64,000 bases of DNA from a virus: positions 1 through 64,000 of the IMG/VR virus record IMGVR_UViG_3300042308_001371, one strand, 5' to 3'. Shown here piece after piece: positions 50,220 to 57,346 of the stretch. How positions within the stretch are numbered: position 1 is the stretch's first letter; each line of letters opens with the position of its first letter. Both the position numbers and the translations under genes were made by a program. The notes beneath the pieces are model-generated. The model saw only the letters and a program-made list of their open reading frames with translations. It made no database searches and was not told where the DNA came from.

Positions 50220-50399
50220 TTAATTTCGCTTCTCTTTAACTTCGTACACTACCCCATCAATATACACTATATTTGTTTTAAGGCTAGTTTTAGATACAAA
50301 TTCCTTAGTTATTACCCATCCGGTAATACCCATCATAATTACAAATGCAAGATACATACCTATCAGAAAACTATTCGTACATTTAATTAATCTATTCAC
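50220..50399 (-). CDS. Small membrane protein (59 residues)
   Basis: GTG start overlapping the end of the DUF3310-like gene, with GAGG 6 nt upstream. One hydrophobic helix (residues ~11-31, FLIGMYLAFVIMMGITGWVI), then a short beta-rich tail (NIVYIDGVVYEVKEKRN). Function unknown. Confidence 0.55.
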   Translation of the reverse strand: MNRLIKCTNSFLIGMYLAFVIMMGITGWVITKEFVSKTSLKTNIVYIDGVVYEVKEKRN

Positions 50400-50652
50400 T
50401 AGTTACCTCATCAATAGTTTTTTTCCTAAGTTCATAGTAATCTTGATTAGTTTGCTGCGCAAGCATTTTAATAAGATAATTTATAGCTTTTTTTAAATCC
50501 TGCTCCCCATTCTTGTGCCTGTATCTAGCAATATACTTAACAACTGCCCCCTGCATATAATCAAATCCCATGCCAGTTATAGCATCCCAAACTTCAATAG
50601 TTCCATTATTATATCTCGATGGTCTAGCAATTGTTTCTGATTCTTTTGACAT
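50392..50652 (-). CDS. DUF3310-like nucleotide-metabolism protein
   Basis: 86 residues. RYNNGTIEVWDAITGMGFDY, GAVVKYIARYRHKNGEQDLKKAINYL is the DUF3310 signature ('hYn...Evid.i......f..GnvvKYi.R..hK....DlkKA..YL'), the family that includes T7 gp1.7-like domains. The family is linked to nucleotide kinase functions in T7. Early-region context suits this. Confidence 0.85.
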   Translation of the reverse strand: MSKESETIARPSRYNNGTIEVWDAITGMGFDYMQGAVVKYIARYRHKNGEQDLKKAINYLIKMLAQQTNQDYYELRKKTIDEVTSE

Positions 50653-50663
50653 TAATACACTCC

Positions 50664-50897
50664 CTATAAGTTAAGTGTTGAAGCGGATTCATTCAATCTT
50701 TGTTTAACCATATCTTCAGATATGTGTAGCAGATCAGCAATGTCTGATACAGATTCCCCACTAATATACAACATGCATACATACCAGTTAGACTCTATAA
50801 AATAGTTGGTATCCACTGTTAGTCTAATCTCAGATACGGTGGGATACTTATAAATAATTCTATGAATTTTAAATATAATTCTAGCTATTGTTTTCAT
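50664..50897 (-). CDS. HTH regulator (sigma-4/LuxR-like helix-turn-helix)
   Basis: 77 residues. The C-terminal half, YISGESVSDIADLLHISEDMVKQRLNES, matches the sigma-region-4/LuxR helix-turn-helix pattern; the N-terminal half is beta/helical and basic. It could be a small transcription regulator and a candidate for switching to the CACCCTTATA elements, but no direct evidence links them. Confidence 0.62.
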   Translation of the reverse strand: MKTIARIIFKIHRIIYKYPTVSEIRLTVDTNYFIESNWYVCMLYISGESVSDIADLLHISEDMVKQRLNESASTLNL

Positions 50898-51226
50898 TAT
50901 CTTAAAAAGAAATTAAGTATTTGATCTACCATTAAATACATCTCTGCTCCATGTTCTCCGAATATTTCAGCACAAACTTCCTCCATTTGATCTGCGGTTA
51001 AGCTAGAAGAATTAATACTGCAACACATTACATAAGCATGCATAAGTTCATGTCTAATGTAGTCAGGAGATAATTCAGATAGCTTAAAGTATATTTCGTG
51101 ATCTTTGGTATAAGTAATTGCGTGACTATCTGTACCATGCTTCCTATTATAAGTAGAACTAGCCTGAGCATAGAATTTCCATTCTATACCTTTTATCTTG
51201 GCTGTAAAAAATTTAGGCCTATTCAT
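50897..51226 (-). CDS. Small zincin metallopeptidase-like protein
   Basis: 109 residues. SPDYIRHELMHAYVMC carries HExxH at 59-63, with a second acidic helix EEVCAEIFGEH (Glu 83/86) 20-24 residues later, the layout of minimal gluzincins (ImmA/SprT-like). Such phage peptidases often cut a repressor or DNA-protein crosslinks. Overlaps the HTH gene by one base. Confidence 0.74.
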   Translation of the reverse strand: MNRPKFFTAKIKGIEWKFYAQASSTYNRKHGTDSHAITYTKDHEIYFKLSELSPDYIRHELMHAYVMCCSINSSSLTADQMEEVCAEIFGEHGAEMYLMVDQILNFFLR

Positions 51227-51264
51227 TATAGATCTCCACGATCATTTTTAAATTAAAACATATA

Positions 51265-51516
51265 CTAATATCTATGGTTATGTTTTCTTCTACAGTAAGA
51301 AGAGCAGTACATTACAGCATATCCTTTTTTAGTTTCATGTATATAATAATTAGAATTTACATAATGAAATACCATAATAGCAGTCTTAGCTGATATAGGC
51401 ATAACAACTCTAGATGGTGCTTTAATGCTTCTAGAACAGCAGGAGCATAATACCATACCATCTAATCTTCTTCTTATCGGCTGATTTACAATCTTTCCAT
51501 CTATGTTGTAGCTCAC
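51265..51516 (-). CDS. Small Cys-rich zinc-binding protein
   Basis: 83 residues. LCSCCSRSI and, near the C-terminus, YCSSYCRRKHNH give four Cys plus His that could form a treble-clef zinc site. Beta-rich middle. Function unknown; start overlaps the upstream gene by 4 nt. Confidence 0.62.
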   Translation of the reverse strand: MSYNIDGKIVNQPIRRRLDGMVLCSCCSRSIKAPSRVVMPISAKTAIMVFHYVNSNYYIHETKKGYAVMYCSSYCRRKHNHRY

Positions 51517-51713
51517 TTTAGCCTTTTAATAAGTTCTTCTGACTCTCCATCTAACTCACCTCTAATATACTCCCCAATAACTAATCCGTCAATCCAAAGT
51601 ATATCCGAGTTTGATTTTACAATTGGAGCTACAAATTCTAAAGCTTTCTTTTTGCTATTAAAAGTTTTTTGTTTAGGAGTGCAGTCGTCTACGTACAAAA
51701 CTGTATACTTCAT
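51513..51713 (-). CDS. Small hypothetical protein
   Basis: 66 residues (MKYTVLYVDDCTPKQKTFNS...). Short beta-alpha pattern, ends SEELIKRLK. Starts two bases from the exonuclease stop. Not recognised. Confidence 0.62.
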   Translation of the reverse strand: MKYTVLYVDDCTPKQKTFNSKKKALEFVAPIVKSNSDILWIDGLVIGEYIRGELDGESEELIKRLK

Positions 51714-51714
51714 T

Positions 51715-52500
51715 TTATTTACTCCTATAAGCTTTTAATGCATCCTGTACAACTTCAGTCTTATCGAACTCAGATAGAACTATAAATAATTCTTCTGTAG
51801 CAAGTACGTCCATTTTGTTGTACAGCTCCATTTCTTTCCATGCAGCAACATTACCTTTACCACACTCGTCCCACAGCATGAATCCCGGAAACTTACTATG
51901 TGCTAACTTCTTAAGCTTACAGAACTTCTTAGACATCCACTCAAGCTTATTGCTAACAAATTTAAAATGTTTTTTAGCTAATTTTAAAGTATCTATTTTT
52001 TTATAATCACTAGGACTTCCTAGTTTATATTCTAAGAACTTAGCATTGAGCTTTTTAATATCAAAACTATCAGAATTTTGACCTATGATGATATCAGCCT
52101 CATCCATTAACTTCCAAATAGGCTTTAGTAGTTCCTTTTCTTTTGACTTATTGCCCTTAACATCTTTATAAAGAACCTCATTAGAATCAATCCACTTAGC
52201 ACTCCAAGAGAAGATGCCGCCTTCATCTACTATCTGATTAAGGGATATATTTTGATCAAATAACCCCCAAACCTTAGCAGTCATGGGTTTAGTTTCAATA
52301 TCTAGAATTAATACTTTTCTAGGTGATTTTTCAATAGAAGAGCCATACACTTCGATGCAATGCTTTATAGAATCCTGAGTTCTTACATTAGCAGGGTATT
52401 TGTCATTAAACTTCCTAGCAATATCTTTTCTAGAAAATCCTCTCCTATGAAGATTTAAAACAAAATTAATTTCTTTTGTAAGCCAAGATTTCTTAATCAT
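51715..52500 (-). CDS. DEDD-type 3'-5' exonuclease with N-terminal helix-turn-helix
   Basis: 261 residues. Residues 1-55 look like a helix-turn-helix (LNLHRRGFSRKDIARKFND). The rest is an RNase H-like exonuclease: LILDIETKP (Exo I Asp-Glu), IIIGQNSDSFDIKKLN (Exo II), KIDTLKLAKKHF and later YNKMDVLATEELF (Exo III-type Asp). Resembles the free-standing family-B-type exonuclease proteins of phages. Complements the polymerase at 57-59 kb in DNA metabolism. Confidence 0.83.
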   Translation of the reverse strand: MIKKSWLTKEINFVLNLHRRGFSRKDIARKFNDKYPANVRTQDSIKHCIEVYGSSIEKSPRKVLILDIETKPMTAKVWGLFDQNISLNQIVDEGGIFSWSAKWIDSNEVLYKDVKGNKSKEKELLKPIWKLMDEADIIIGQNSDSFDIKKLNAKFLEYKLGSPSDYKKIDTLKLAKKHFKFVSNKLEWMSKKFCKLKKLAHSKFPGFMLWDECGKGNVAAWKEMELYNKMDVLATEELFIVLSEFDKTEVVQDALKAYRSK

Positions 52501-52796
52501 TCTAGTTCCTTTAATAATCCAGTTTTCTTTTTAATTCTAGACTCGTGGTAATAAGCTTCTATCATTCTAACACCAGTTGCCTTAACTGGTAAACAAAAAT
52601 ATGTATAAGGCCTAGCATTACTGGTTATCATAAGAATTTCAAATTCTATATCACTAATCATAACGTATTCATTTATCTTAAATTTAGGCTTTTTAACCTT
52701 CCTATATATCCAATAGTAAAATTGCACGAACTTGTATCCATGCATGAGTATCATATTTAGCGTAAGTAGTATAGATAGTATAGTAATAGTTACCAT
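52497..52796 (-). CDS. Membrane-anchored protein with C-terminal TGLLKELE tag
   Basis: 99 residues. N-terminal hydrophobic helix (TITILSILLTLNMILMHGY), then a beta-rich cytosolic-type domain with KPKFKINEYVMISDIEFEIL. Ends KKTGLLKELE, the shared C-terminal octapeptide; the AAGGA in these codons serves the next gene. It is the only tag-bearing member with a clear membrane helix. Confidence 0.68.
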   Translation of the reverse strand: MVTITILSILLTLNMILMHGYKFVQFYYWIYRKVKKPKFKINEYVMISDIEFEILMITSNARPYTYFCLPVKATGVRMIEAYYHESRIKKKTGLLKELE

Positions 52797-52927
52797 TACA
52801 ACTTACTTCCTAGTAATATTAAAGTCGATATTAAAGTAATTGCTTGAATTAGTATTTGAGCAAGTTGCAATTTAGATTGTAGTCTTTGAAGTTTAATTCG
52901 TTCTTGATGGTAATTATCTTGGTTCAT
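52796..52927 (-). CDS. 43-residue single-helix membrane protein, possible holin
   Basis: ATG overlaps the endolysin stop (ATGA). A charged N-terminus (MNQDNYHQERIKLQRLQSK) is followed by one hydrophobic helix (ILIQAITLISTLILLGSKL). Directly coupled to the M15 peptidase gene, so a pinholin-like or lysis-control role is a reasonable inference. Confidence 0.52.
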   Translation of the reverse strand: MNQDNYHQERIKLQRLQSKLQLAQILIQAITLISTLILLGSKL

Positions 52928-53346
52928 GGAAGAAATATTCTCTTTTTAGATTTAGGTGGAACAATCTGTAAATGTACCCAATTTGTCATCTTTCCAACTG
53001 TAGCAGACTTATCTTCCATATACAAGTTATATTTAGCAAGAATTTCAGGAGTTAGCTTATTAGCCAAAGATTGATTTTTATCATCTAGAATATCAATAGC
53101 ATTTCCAAGCATATGGTTAGATTTTTTAGCAGCACCCTTAGTAGCAGCATTTACTTCACTTGGACGAAACCCAGAAGATACCTTAGCCTTAGATATACCC
53201 AATCCACTTAATAGAGCATTTACATGAATTAAAAGAGTTTCCAGATTAGATATTACCTCGGGAGTGAGTTCTGGATGAACCTCCCTATCTGGGTAAGATC
53301 CGGAAGAAGTAACGGCATCCTTTAAATTAATCACTCTATCTCCCAA
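52924..53346 (-). CDS. M15-family peptidase, endolysin
   Basis: 140 residues. The zinc site of VanY/M15 peptidases is present: SSGFRPSEVN (~57-66), SNHMLGNAIDI with His 78 and Asp 85, and WVHLQIVPP with His 125. The family cleaves peptide cross-links of peptidoglycan. No signal peptide, so export needs a holin; two small membrane genes follow immediately. Confidence 0.88.
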   Translation of the reverse strand: MGDRVINLKDAVTSSGSYPDREVHPELTPEVISNLETLLIHVNALLSGLGISKAKVSSGFRPSEVNAATKGAAKKSNHMLGNAIDILDDKNQSLANKLTPEILAKYNLYMEDKSATVGKMTNWVHLQIVPPKSKKRIFLP

Positions 53347-53552
53347 GTATAGTATCTAACATCATCTTGATCAGCATGATCTCCGTCCATCATAAAAGAC
53401 CATTCATTAAATGGAGGAAGTACGCCTAATTCTTCAAGCTTATCTAGTATTCTTTCAGCATCCATACCTTCCTTATCATAGTCCTCTGGATAATGATTTC
53501 CAGTAAGTCGTAAGACATTAACTACATGTTCGATGGCTTCACTTCTCTTCAT
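53331..53552 (-). CDS. Small acidic hypothetical protein
   Basis: 73 residues, acidic, with aromatic C-terminal segment (DVRYYTWEIE). Start ATG at 53552 has GAAGG upstream (AGAAGGAATAAAATG). It overlaps the endolysin start by 16 nt. The mRNA leader is the structured 53572-53712 stretch. Unknown function. Confidence 0.66.
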   Translation of the reverse strand: MKRSEAIEHVVNVLRLTGNHYPEDYDKEGMDAERILDKLEELGVLPPFNEWSFMMDGDHADQDDVRYYTWEIE

Positions 53553-53571
53553 TTTATTCCTTCTAATAAAG

Positions 53572-53712
53572 CCGTTGGTGTTTTCAGCACCTATCGGGAC
53601 GGAAGCTCCGACATGCTTTTGGACGGCATGCTGACCGCTAGGATTTAAGGTTATTCGCTACGGTTACAAACTAACAAACTCCCGCCCCGCTAGAAGGTTC
53701 CCAAGAACCTAC
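53572..53712. ncRNA. Orphan structured non-coding region
   Basis: 168 bp without a credible ORF, noticeably richer in G+C than its surroundings. Stems: GGTG/CACC (53577-53591), GGA/TCC within a CGGGACGGAAGCTCCG segment, CATGC/GCATG (53612-53630), AGGTTC-CCAA-GAACCT (53695-53710). It could be a leader for the gene at 53331-53552, a small RNA on either strand, or a remnant of an insertion element. It shares CCGCTAGG with the 36.9-kb structured gap. Confidence 0.4.
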
Positions 53713-53720
53713 AACAAATA

Positions 53721-54140
53721 CTATAATCTACCTATCTCAGTATACCCCTTACGACTACTAAACTTATTAAGATAAGTCTTGTCATCAGAGTTCTCTATCA
53801 AGTGTATCTTGCCTGTTCTTTGATTCATGTATATAGGTTGATACTCTTCTTTAGTTCTTACAAGAGACCTATTACCAGAGTATTCAATACTTAAACCTTG
53901 ATTCATAAAGGCTTGAATAATCTCATCCTCGATACAAAATCCAAATATATCTCGCAAGATCTCTGATTGGAGAAAGTCCTTATCCAGCTTCCAACCTCCA
54001 ACTTCACCATTAAAATGTTCCATGGCATTCTCAACTGCCCTACTAATAGCTTCTAGGATTTGTTTTTTTGTTTTAGATACACTTTCAACCTGTAAGTCTC
54101 GTTTAACTGTTGCTGACAATACTAGTTTTGTTTGTTTCAT
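53721..54140 (-). CDS. Hypothetical protein
   Basis: 139 residues from the ATG at 54140, which overlaps the upstream stop (ATGA) and has GGAGAGATGAA ahead. Helical N-terminal half (TKKQILEAISRAVENAMEHFNG), then a beta-rich part ending SSRKGYTEIGRL. Not recognised. Confidence 0.66.
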   Translation of the reverse strand: MKQTKLVLSATVKRDLQVESVSKTKKQILEAISRAVENAMEHFNGEVGGWKLDKDFLQSEILRDIFGFCIEDEIIQAFMNQGLSIEYSGNRSLVRTKEEYQPIYMNQRTGKIHLIENSDDKTYLNKFSSRKGYTEIGRL

Positions 54141-54622
54141 TTCATCTCTCCACAATGAGGACATTTGTAATTATCTACTGTAGACATTTTTCCGCAATGG
54201 TCACAGCTATTGCTCCACATTTTAGCACAGGCTATAGCAAGTTCGCAAGGGAGTAATTCTTTTGGAGCATCGTTAATAATTTCGTCACGTATATGCGGAT
54301 ACTTAGCACATACTATAGTGAAGGCATATTGTATGACTAGCTTCTGCCAGAATCTAATTATAGGAGCAATGTGCTTAAGTGGTTCATTCATTACGTCGAA
54401 TGACCAAAGCCATTTAGGATATCGACTATACATGTATCCGGGATGTGTGAGTGAGTGTAGAGTTCCACTACATAAATATAGATTCCATCTAGCCGTACCA
54501 AACTTTTCTTTACTATGGACACCAATACGTCCATACTTTCTCATTATAGTATGAGCTTCGTTTATAGCTTTATGTAGCGAATCCCAATCAAAGTCTTTAT
54601 CTCCCCAATAGTGACATGGCAT
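54137..54622 (-). CDS. Hypothetical protein with C-terminal zinc ribbon
   Basis: 161 residues starting MPCHYWGDKDFDWDSLHKAI. Rich in Trp and Tyr, with a helical core (LKHIAPIIRFWQKLVIQYAF) and a terminal CDHCGKM...CPHCGEMK zinc ribbon. AAAGGAATATT before the ATG. Function unknown. Confidence 0.7.
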   Translation of the reverse strand: MPCHYWGDKDFDWDSLHKAINEAHTIMRKYGRIGVHSKEKFGTARWNLYLCSGTLHSLTHPGYMYSRYPKWLWSFDVMNEPLKHIAPIIRFWQKLVIQYAFTIVCAKYPHIRDEIINDAPKELLPCELAIACAKMWSNSCDHCGKMSTVDNYKCPHCGEMK

Positions 54623-54641
54623 AATATTCCTTTTGAGTCAA

Positions 54642-54875
54642 TTATAAAAGCTCTTTTTCTAAACTTGATATTTTTCTTATAAATTCATCCTCATAGCAAT
54701 AGCACTCATTCACTGGCATCTCGTTAGCTTCCAGATCCAACCATTTAATACTAATAATGCCATCCCTATAGTCTAATATTAAATAATGCGCATCAGCACT
54801 ATCGTCAAACCATATATCCCCAACTTCAAAATTCTTCTTTTCCCCATTTTTCATAAATTTCTTTTTTAACTCCAC
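54642..54875 (-). CDS. Small hypothetical protein with C-terminal SSLEKELL tag
   Basis: 77 residues from 54875, or 70 from the ATG at 54854. Body FEVGDIWFDDSADAHYLILDYRDG looks like a small beta domain, and it ends RKISSLEKELL. The next gene starts 20 nt downstream with its own AAAGGAA, so the tag codons have no ribosome-binding role here. It overlaps the upstream gene by 50 nt. Confidence 0.68.
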   Translation of the reverse strand: MELKKKFMKNGEKKNFEVGDIWFDDSADAHYLILDYRDGIISIKWLDLEANEMPVNECYCYEDEFIRKISSLEKELL

Positions 54876-55020
54876 ACTTAGTACAATCTTCTACAGTAGA
54901 TATTATAAGTACTGTTTTTTTCCAATTATGGCTACAATACTTCTGCGACCAGTCTGAGTGTTTTTCTGGAACAGGAGGAGGAGGTGGGTAGTCATCGTCA
55001 TCATTATCCATGTACCACAT
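54826..55020 (-). CDS. Small Pro/Asp-rich zinc-binding-type protein
   Basis: 64 residues beginning MWYMDNDDDDYPPPPPVPEK, then HSDWSQKYCSHNWKKT and VEDCTKCGVKKE; Cys/His pairs suggest a small metal site. The start overlaps the previous stop by one base (TAATG), with GGAG in the LEF codons upstream. Confidence 0.6.
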   Translation of the reverse strand: MWYMDNDDDDYPPPPPVPEKHSDWSQKYCSHNWKKTVLIISTVEDCTKCGVKKEIYEKWGKEEF

Positions 55021-55457
55021 TAAAACTCCAGTGCTATACCTAAACCGATTCTTTTAGTAGTGTCCAATGTTCCAACAATGGATAAATTACCAAGCAGAGG
55101 AGATACTGCTACTACTCCAAAATTAGTCTTTTCTGAAAATTTGCCAAGATCTTTTAATGCTAATACTCCAATTGTAATATTAGATTTTTTAAATTTAGTC
55201 TCCTCTGAATAAGATACACTTGATTGTGAATCAGAAGAACTGTCTTCTTCTATTGTAGTATCTACAGTTGAGCTTCCATCAGCATTCGTAGTTTCCTTAG
55301 TAGTAGTTACTTTTTTCTTTTTTTCTTTCTTAACTTCAACTTGTACATATTTAATAACTTCTTTAACTTCTTGTTTTGGCTGTATCACAAATCTACCAAC
55401 TAAAAGTGAAATTAGTCCCACTATAAGTAAATTTTTATACTGACTAATATTTTTCAT
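55020..55457 (-). CDS. Membrane-anchored protein with barrel-like C-terminus
   Basis: 145 residues from the ATG at 55457; a TTG four codons upstream is an alternative. N-terminal membrane helix (NLLIVGLISLLVGRFVI), basic/coiled linker (EVKEVIKYVQVEVKKEKKKK), Ser/Thr/Glu-rich stretch, then beta strands ending KRIGLGIALEF. The layout anchor-coil-disordered-beta could bridge the envelope, as spanins do, but the family is unknown. Confidence 0.6.
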   Translation of the reverse strand: MKNISQYKNLLIVGLISLLVGRFVIQPKQEVKEVIKYVQVEVKKEKKKKVTTTKETTNADGSSTVDTTIEEDSSSDSQSSVSYSEETKFKKSNITIGVLALKDLGKFSEKTNFGVVAVSPLLGNLSIVGTLDTTKRIGLGIALEF

Positions 55458-55484
55458 TAAAAATCCCAATAATTTAAATAATCG

Positions 55485-55679
55485 TTATTCGAGTTCTTTT
55501 CCTAGAGAGGTTCTTCGCAGTAACTCCTGACCTAATTCTTCATCCGTAAATTCGCTTAATATAGAGTAGTCTTTTAGATAACCCCAGTACCCATCTATCC
55601 CTACTTTATACGTAGTTAGCTTAGGGTACAATTCCTCTAATTCTATCTTAGTCTTTTTTGTTGTCATCTTTGTTACCAT
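55485..55679 (-). CDS. Small hypothetical protein with C-terminal TSLGKELE tag
   Basis: 64 residues, or 60 from the second ATG at 55667. Body IELEELYPKLTTYKVGIDGYWGYL. It carries the tag twice in tandem form: EELGQELLRR then TSLGKELE at the end. The next gene starts 28 nt downstream, so the tag is not a ribosome-binding site. Overlaps the upstream membrane gene by 32 nt. Confidence 0.64.
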   Translation of the reverse strand: MVTKMTTKKTKIELEELYPKLTTYKVGIDGYWGYLKDYSILSEFTDEELGQELLRRTSLGKELE

Positions 55680-55833
55680 TTGAAAAAGTTAAGTCTAGCA
55701 GCATACATAAAATGACGGTTAATCCCATGGCTGTTAGTAAACTTGCGCCAATTCCCAAATGACCAGCTTTATACACTGCACCCATAGTTTGACCTACAAT
55801 AAATCCTAATCCAAGTTTAAAAAAATAAATCAT
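55648..55833 (-). CDS. Small two-helix membrane protein
   Basis: 61 residues from the ATG at 55833, chosen because AAGGAG stands 6 nt upstream; longer in-frame starts overlap the neighbour. Two hydrophobic helices (YFFKLGLGFIVGQTMG; LGIGASLLTAMGLTVILCMLL) and a charged end (NGNKDDNKKD). Holin-like in size and topology. Confidence 0.62.
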   Translation of the reverse strand: MIYFFKLGLGFIVGQTMGAVYKAGHLGIGASLLTAMGLTVILCMLLDLTFSNGNKDDNKKD

Positions 55834-55852
55834 ATATCTCCTTATAATAATC

Positions 55853-56155
55853 TTAGCATAAGAATTCTTTAATACGCTCAAGCAGGGATAGCTTACGTAC
55901 ATCCTCAATACAGTACCACATGGTATAATAGAAATACATGCCAGCATTATTGAATTTCCAACACACTTTTACCTGATCAGGCTCAACTATAATAACTTTA
56001 CCAGTTCCAAGTATAGCTAAAGACTCACATAGCATTTGCTCAAAAGAAGAAGCATTCACTCCTCCACGAAGTTGCCAACCATCAAATGCGTCATCAATGT
56101 TATGATAAAAATTAAATCCTCTACTAGTCATCTTAACAAGTGCGCCTTTTTTCAT
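55853..56155 (-). CDS. Hypothetical protein
   Basis: 100 residues. Basic start MKKGALVKMTSRGFNFYHNI, central beta strands with GTGKVIIVEPDQVKVCW, and a C-terminal helix LSLLERIKEFLC. The end vaguely resembles the tag family but does not fit its register. Function unknown. Confidence 0.66.
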   Translation of the reverse strand: MKKGALVKMTSRGFNFYHNIDDAFDGWQLRGGVNASSFEQMLCESLAILGTGKVIIVEPDQVKVCWKFNNAGMYFYYTMWYCIEDVRKLSLLERIKEFLC

Positions 56156-56349
56156 CTTAGCCTAACCTCAGTTCCATCAACTTCTATAGTTGGAGTATTT
56201 AAGTATTCAATTCCAAGGATTTGCCCATCCTTATCGTAGTCAATATAGTATGCACCAGATTGCAATGTTTTGTCAACATGTTCCCCACTCTTTAATTCTC
56301 GTAGCGTTACGTAAGTAGCTCCTGCTCTGGAGTCGTAGGTTATTCTCAT
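56152..56349 (-). CDS. DUF2283 family protein
   Basis: 65 residues from the ATG at 56349 (GAGAGGTTTAAA upstream, right behind the previous stop). MRITYDSRAGATYVTLRELK...VDYIDYDKDG-type core, reading YYIDYDKDGQILGIEYLN, is the DUF2283 pattern ('yD.eaDalYi.l....v..t..l..g...D.d..G.ivGIEil'). Family function unknown, small beta-alpha fold. Confidence 0.8.
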   Translation of the reverse strand: MRITYDSRAGATYVTLRELKSGEHVDKTLQSGAYYIDYDKDGQILGIEYLNTPTIEVDGTEVRLR

Positions 56350-56350
56350 T

Positions 56351-56605
56351 TTAAACCTCTCCCACTTTCTCACGTGCTTCATGAATAATTACGTGAATGT
56401 CACTATTGAAATACTTCATGTCATCATTGGAGCTATCGATCTTAACCAGTGCATCTCGCATAATCTCATTCTGCGCTTGAAGCTTTTCAACTTCATCCTG
56501 CATAAACCCGGCACCTGCGATGAAGCTTTCAATTGCATCTTCCTCAATTAATTCTGGTCTGCGAAATGAATATGTTCTCGCCGCATCTTCGATTCTAGTT
56601 TTCAT
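56351..56605 (-). CDS. Hypothetical phage protein
   Basis: 84 residues, acidic and helical. MKTRIEDAARTYSF ... IEEDAIESFIAGAGFMQDEVEKLQ: 'FxxGAxF' with a following coiled coil is common in short phage proteins of unknown function. Ends VGEV, whose codons contain GAGAGG for the next gene. Confidence 0.68.
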   Translation of the reverse strand: MKTRIEDAARTYSFRRPELIEEDAIESFIAGAGFMQDEVEKLQAQNEIMRDALVKIDSSNDDMKYFNSDIHVIIHEAREKVGEV

Positions 56606-56733
56606 TTTCTATACCCTATTGGAAATAGCCTGTAATTCCTATCAGTGAAACAGGCAGTTAGCCATACAAAGCCTTTAGGATTGCCATTCACATTATTGAT
56701 GGAGTAAGTAAAGCAAATGAACTTATTTTTCAT
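56602..56733 (-). CDS. 43-residue hypothetical protein
   Basis: ATG at 56733 with GAGGTGGAAG upstream; stop overlaps the next gene by ATGA. The sequence starts MKNKFICFTYSINNVNGNPK and ends YRLFPIGYRK: a short beta-type peptide with no recognised domain. The good ribosome-binding site and coupling on both sides support it as real. Confidence 0.58.
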   Translation of the reverse strand: MKNKFICFTYSINNVNGNPKGFVWLTACFTDRNYRLFPIGYRK

Positions 56734-56917
56734 CTTCCACCTCTTCTTCTTTTATTATAGTCAACTCATCACCAAAGTCAATAGGATAGCCACACGCCAT
56801 TAGAAAGCACTTGAAGTCTTCCAGAATCTCGGAAGTAGTCAGAGCATGGGATTCAAATGAAATGGCAGAGGAGTCGAATTGATTGGACTCATCACGAACC
56901 TTTTTAAAGACTAACAT
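56723..56917 (-). CDS. Small acidic hypothetical protein
   Basis: 64 residues, ends in a highly acidic KEEEVEDEK. Helical centre (TTSEILEDFKCFLMACGYPI). Overlaps neighbours by 11-14 nt. Unknown function. Confidence 0.6.
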   Translation of the reverse strand: MLVFKKVRDESNQFDSSAISFESHALTTSEILEDFKCFLMACGYPIDFGDELTIIKEEEVEDEK

Positions 56918-57346
56918 TAGTGACCTTCCATTTTATGTCTAAGTTTTTATCATACACAAGAACATACCTGTGCTTAACACTCCTACCCCTCCACTCTCCC
57001 TCTATTCCTTTAACCTTACCTCTACTATGCTTAATAAATGTTCCATCTGACTGCTTTATGAAGAAATCCTTCTTAGCCTCAGTTAGTCCATAGTACTTGA
57101 AGTTACAAGCTTTGTAAACAGTGCCAGAGTGGAATGTAGAATCTGCGTATGATAAAATAGCTCTTACAGATTTTTCCTTCCTTAAAAGTCTAATAGATCG
57201 AGACACAAACCAAGAAGCTAAATTATGTTCTTGTTAAAGCCACTTTTAAATCCCTTAGAGATGTCTTTTAAATAATGGAACTTTAATAGAATGTCAGCAG
57301 CTTGTTGCTTGGATACTAAGCCTAACTTAAAGGATTCCTTACTCAT
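56904..57346 (-). pseudogene. Mom-like DNA modification gene, internally deleted
   Basis: Two ORF pieces look like the ends of one Mom-type GNAT-fold DNA-modifying protein. The N-terminal piece (57346-57218, 42 residues) reads FKLGLVSKQQAADILLKFHY and KDISKGFKSGFNKN. In another frame follows NLASWFVSRSIRLLRKEK, then AILSYADSTFHSGTVYKACN, FKYYGLTEAKKDFF and a basic end KGIEGEWRGRSVKHRY. The expected ~50-residue middle with the acetyl-CoA core is missing and the frame changes near 57210. The C-terminal piece may still be translated from GTG 57206. Confidence 0.6.
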
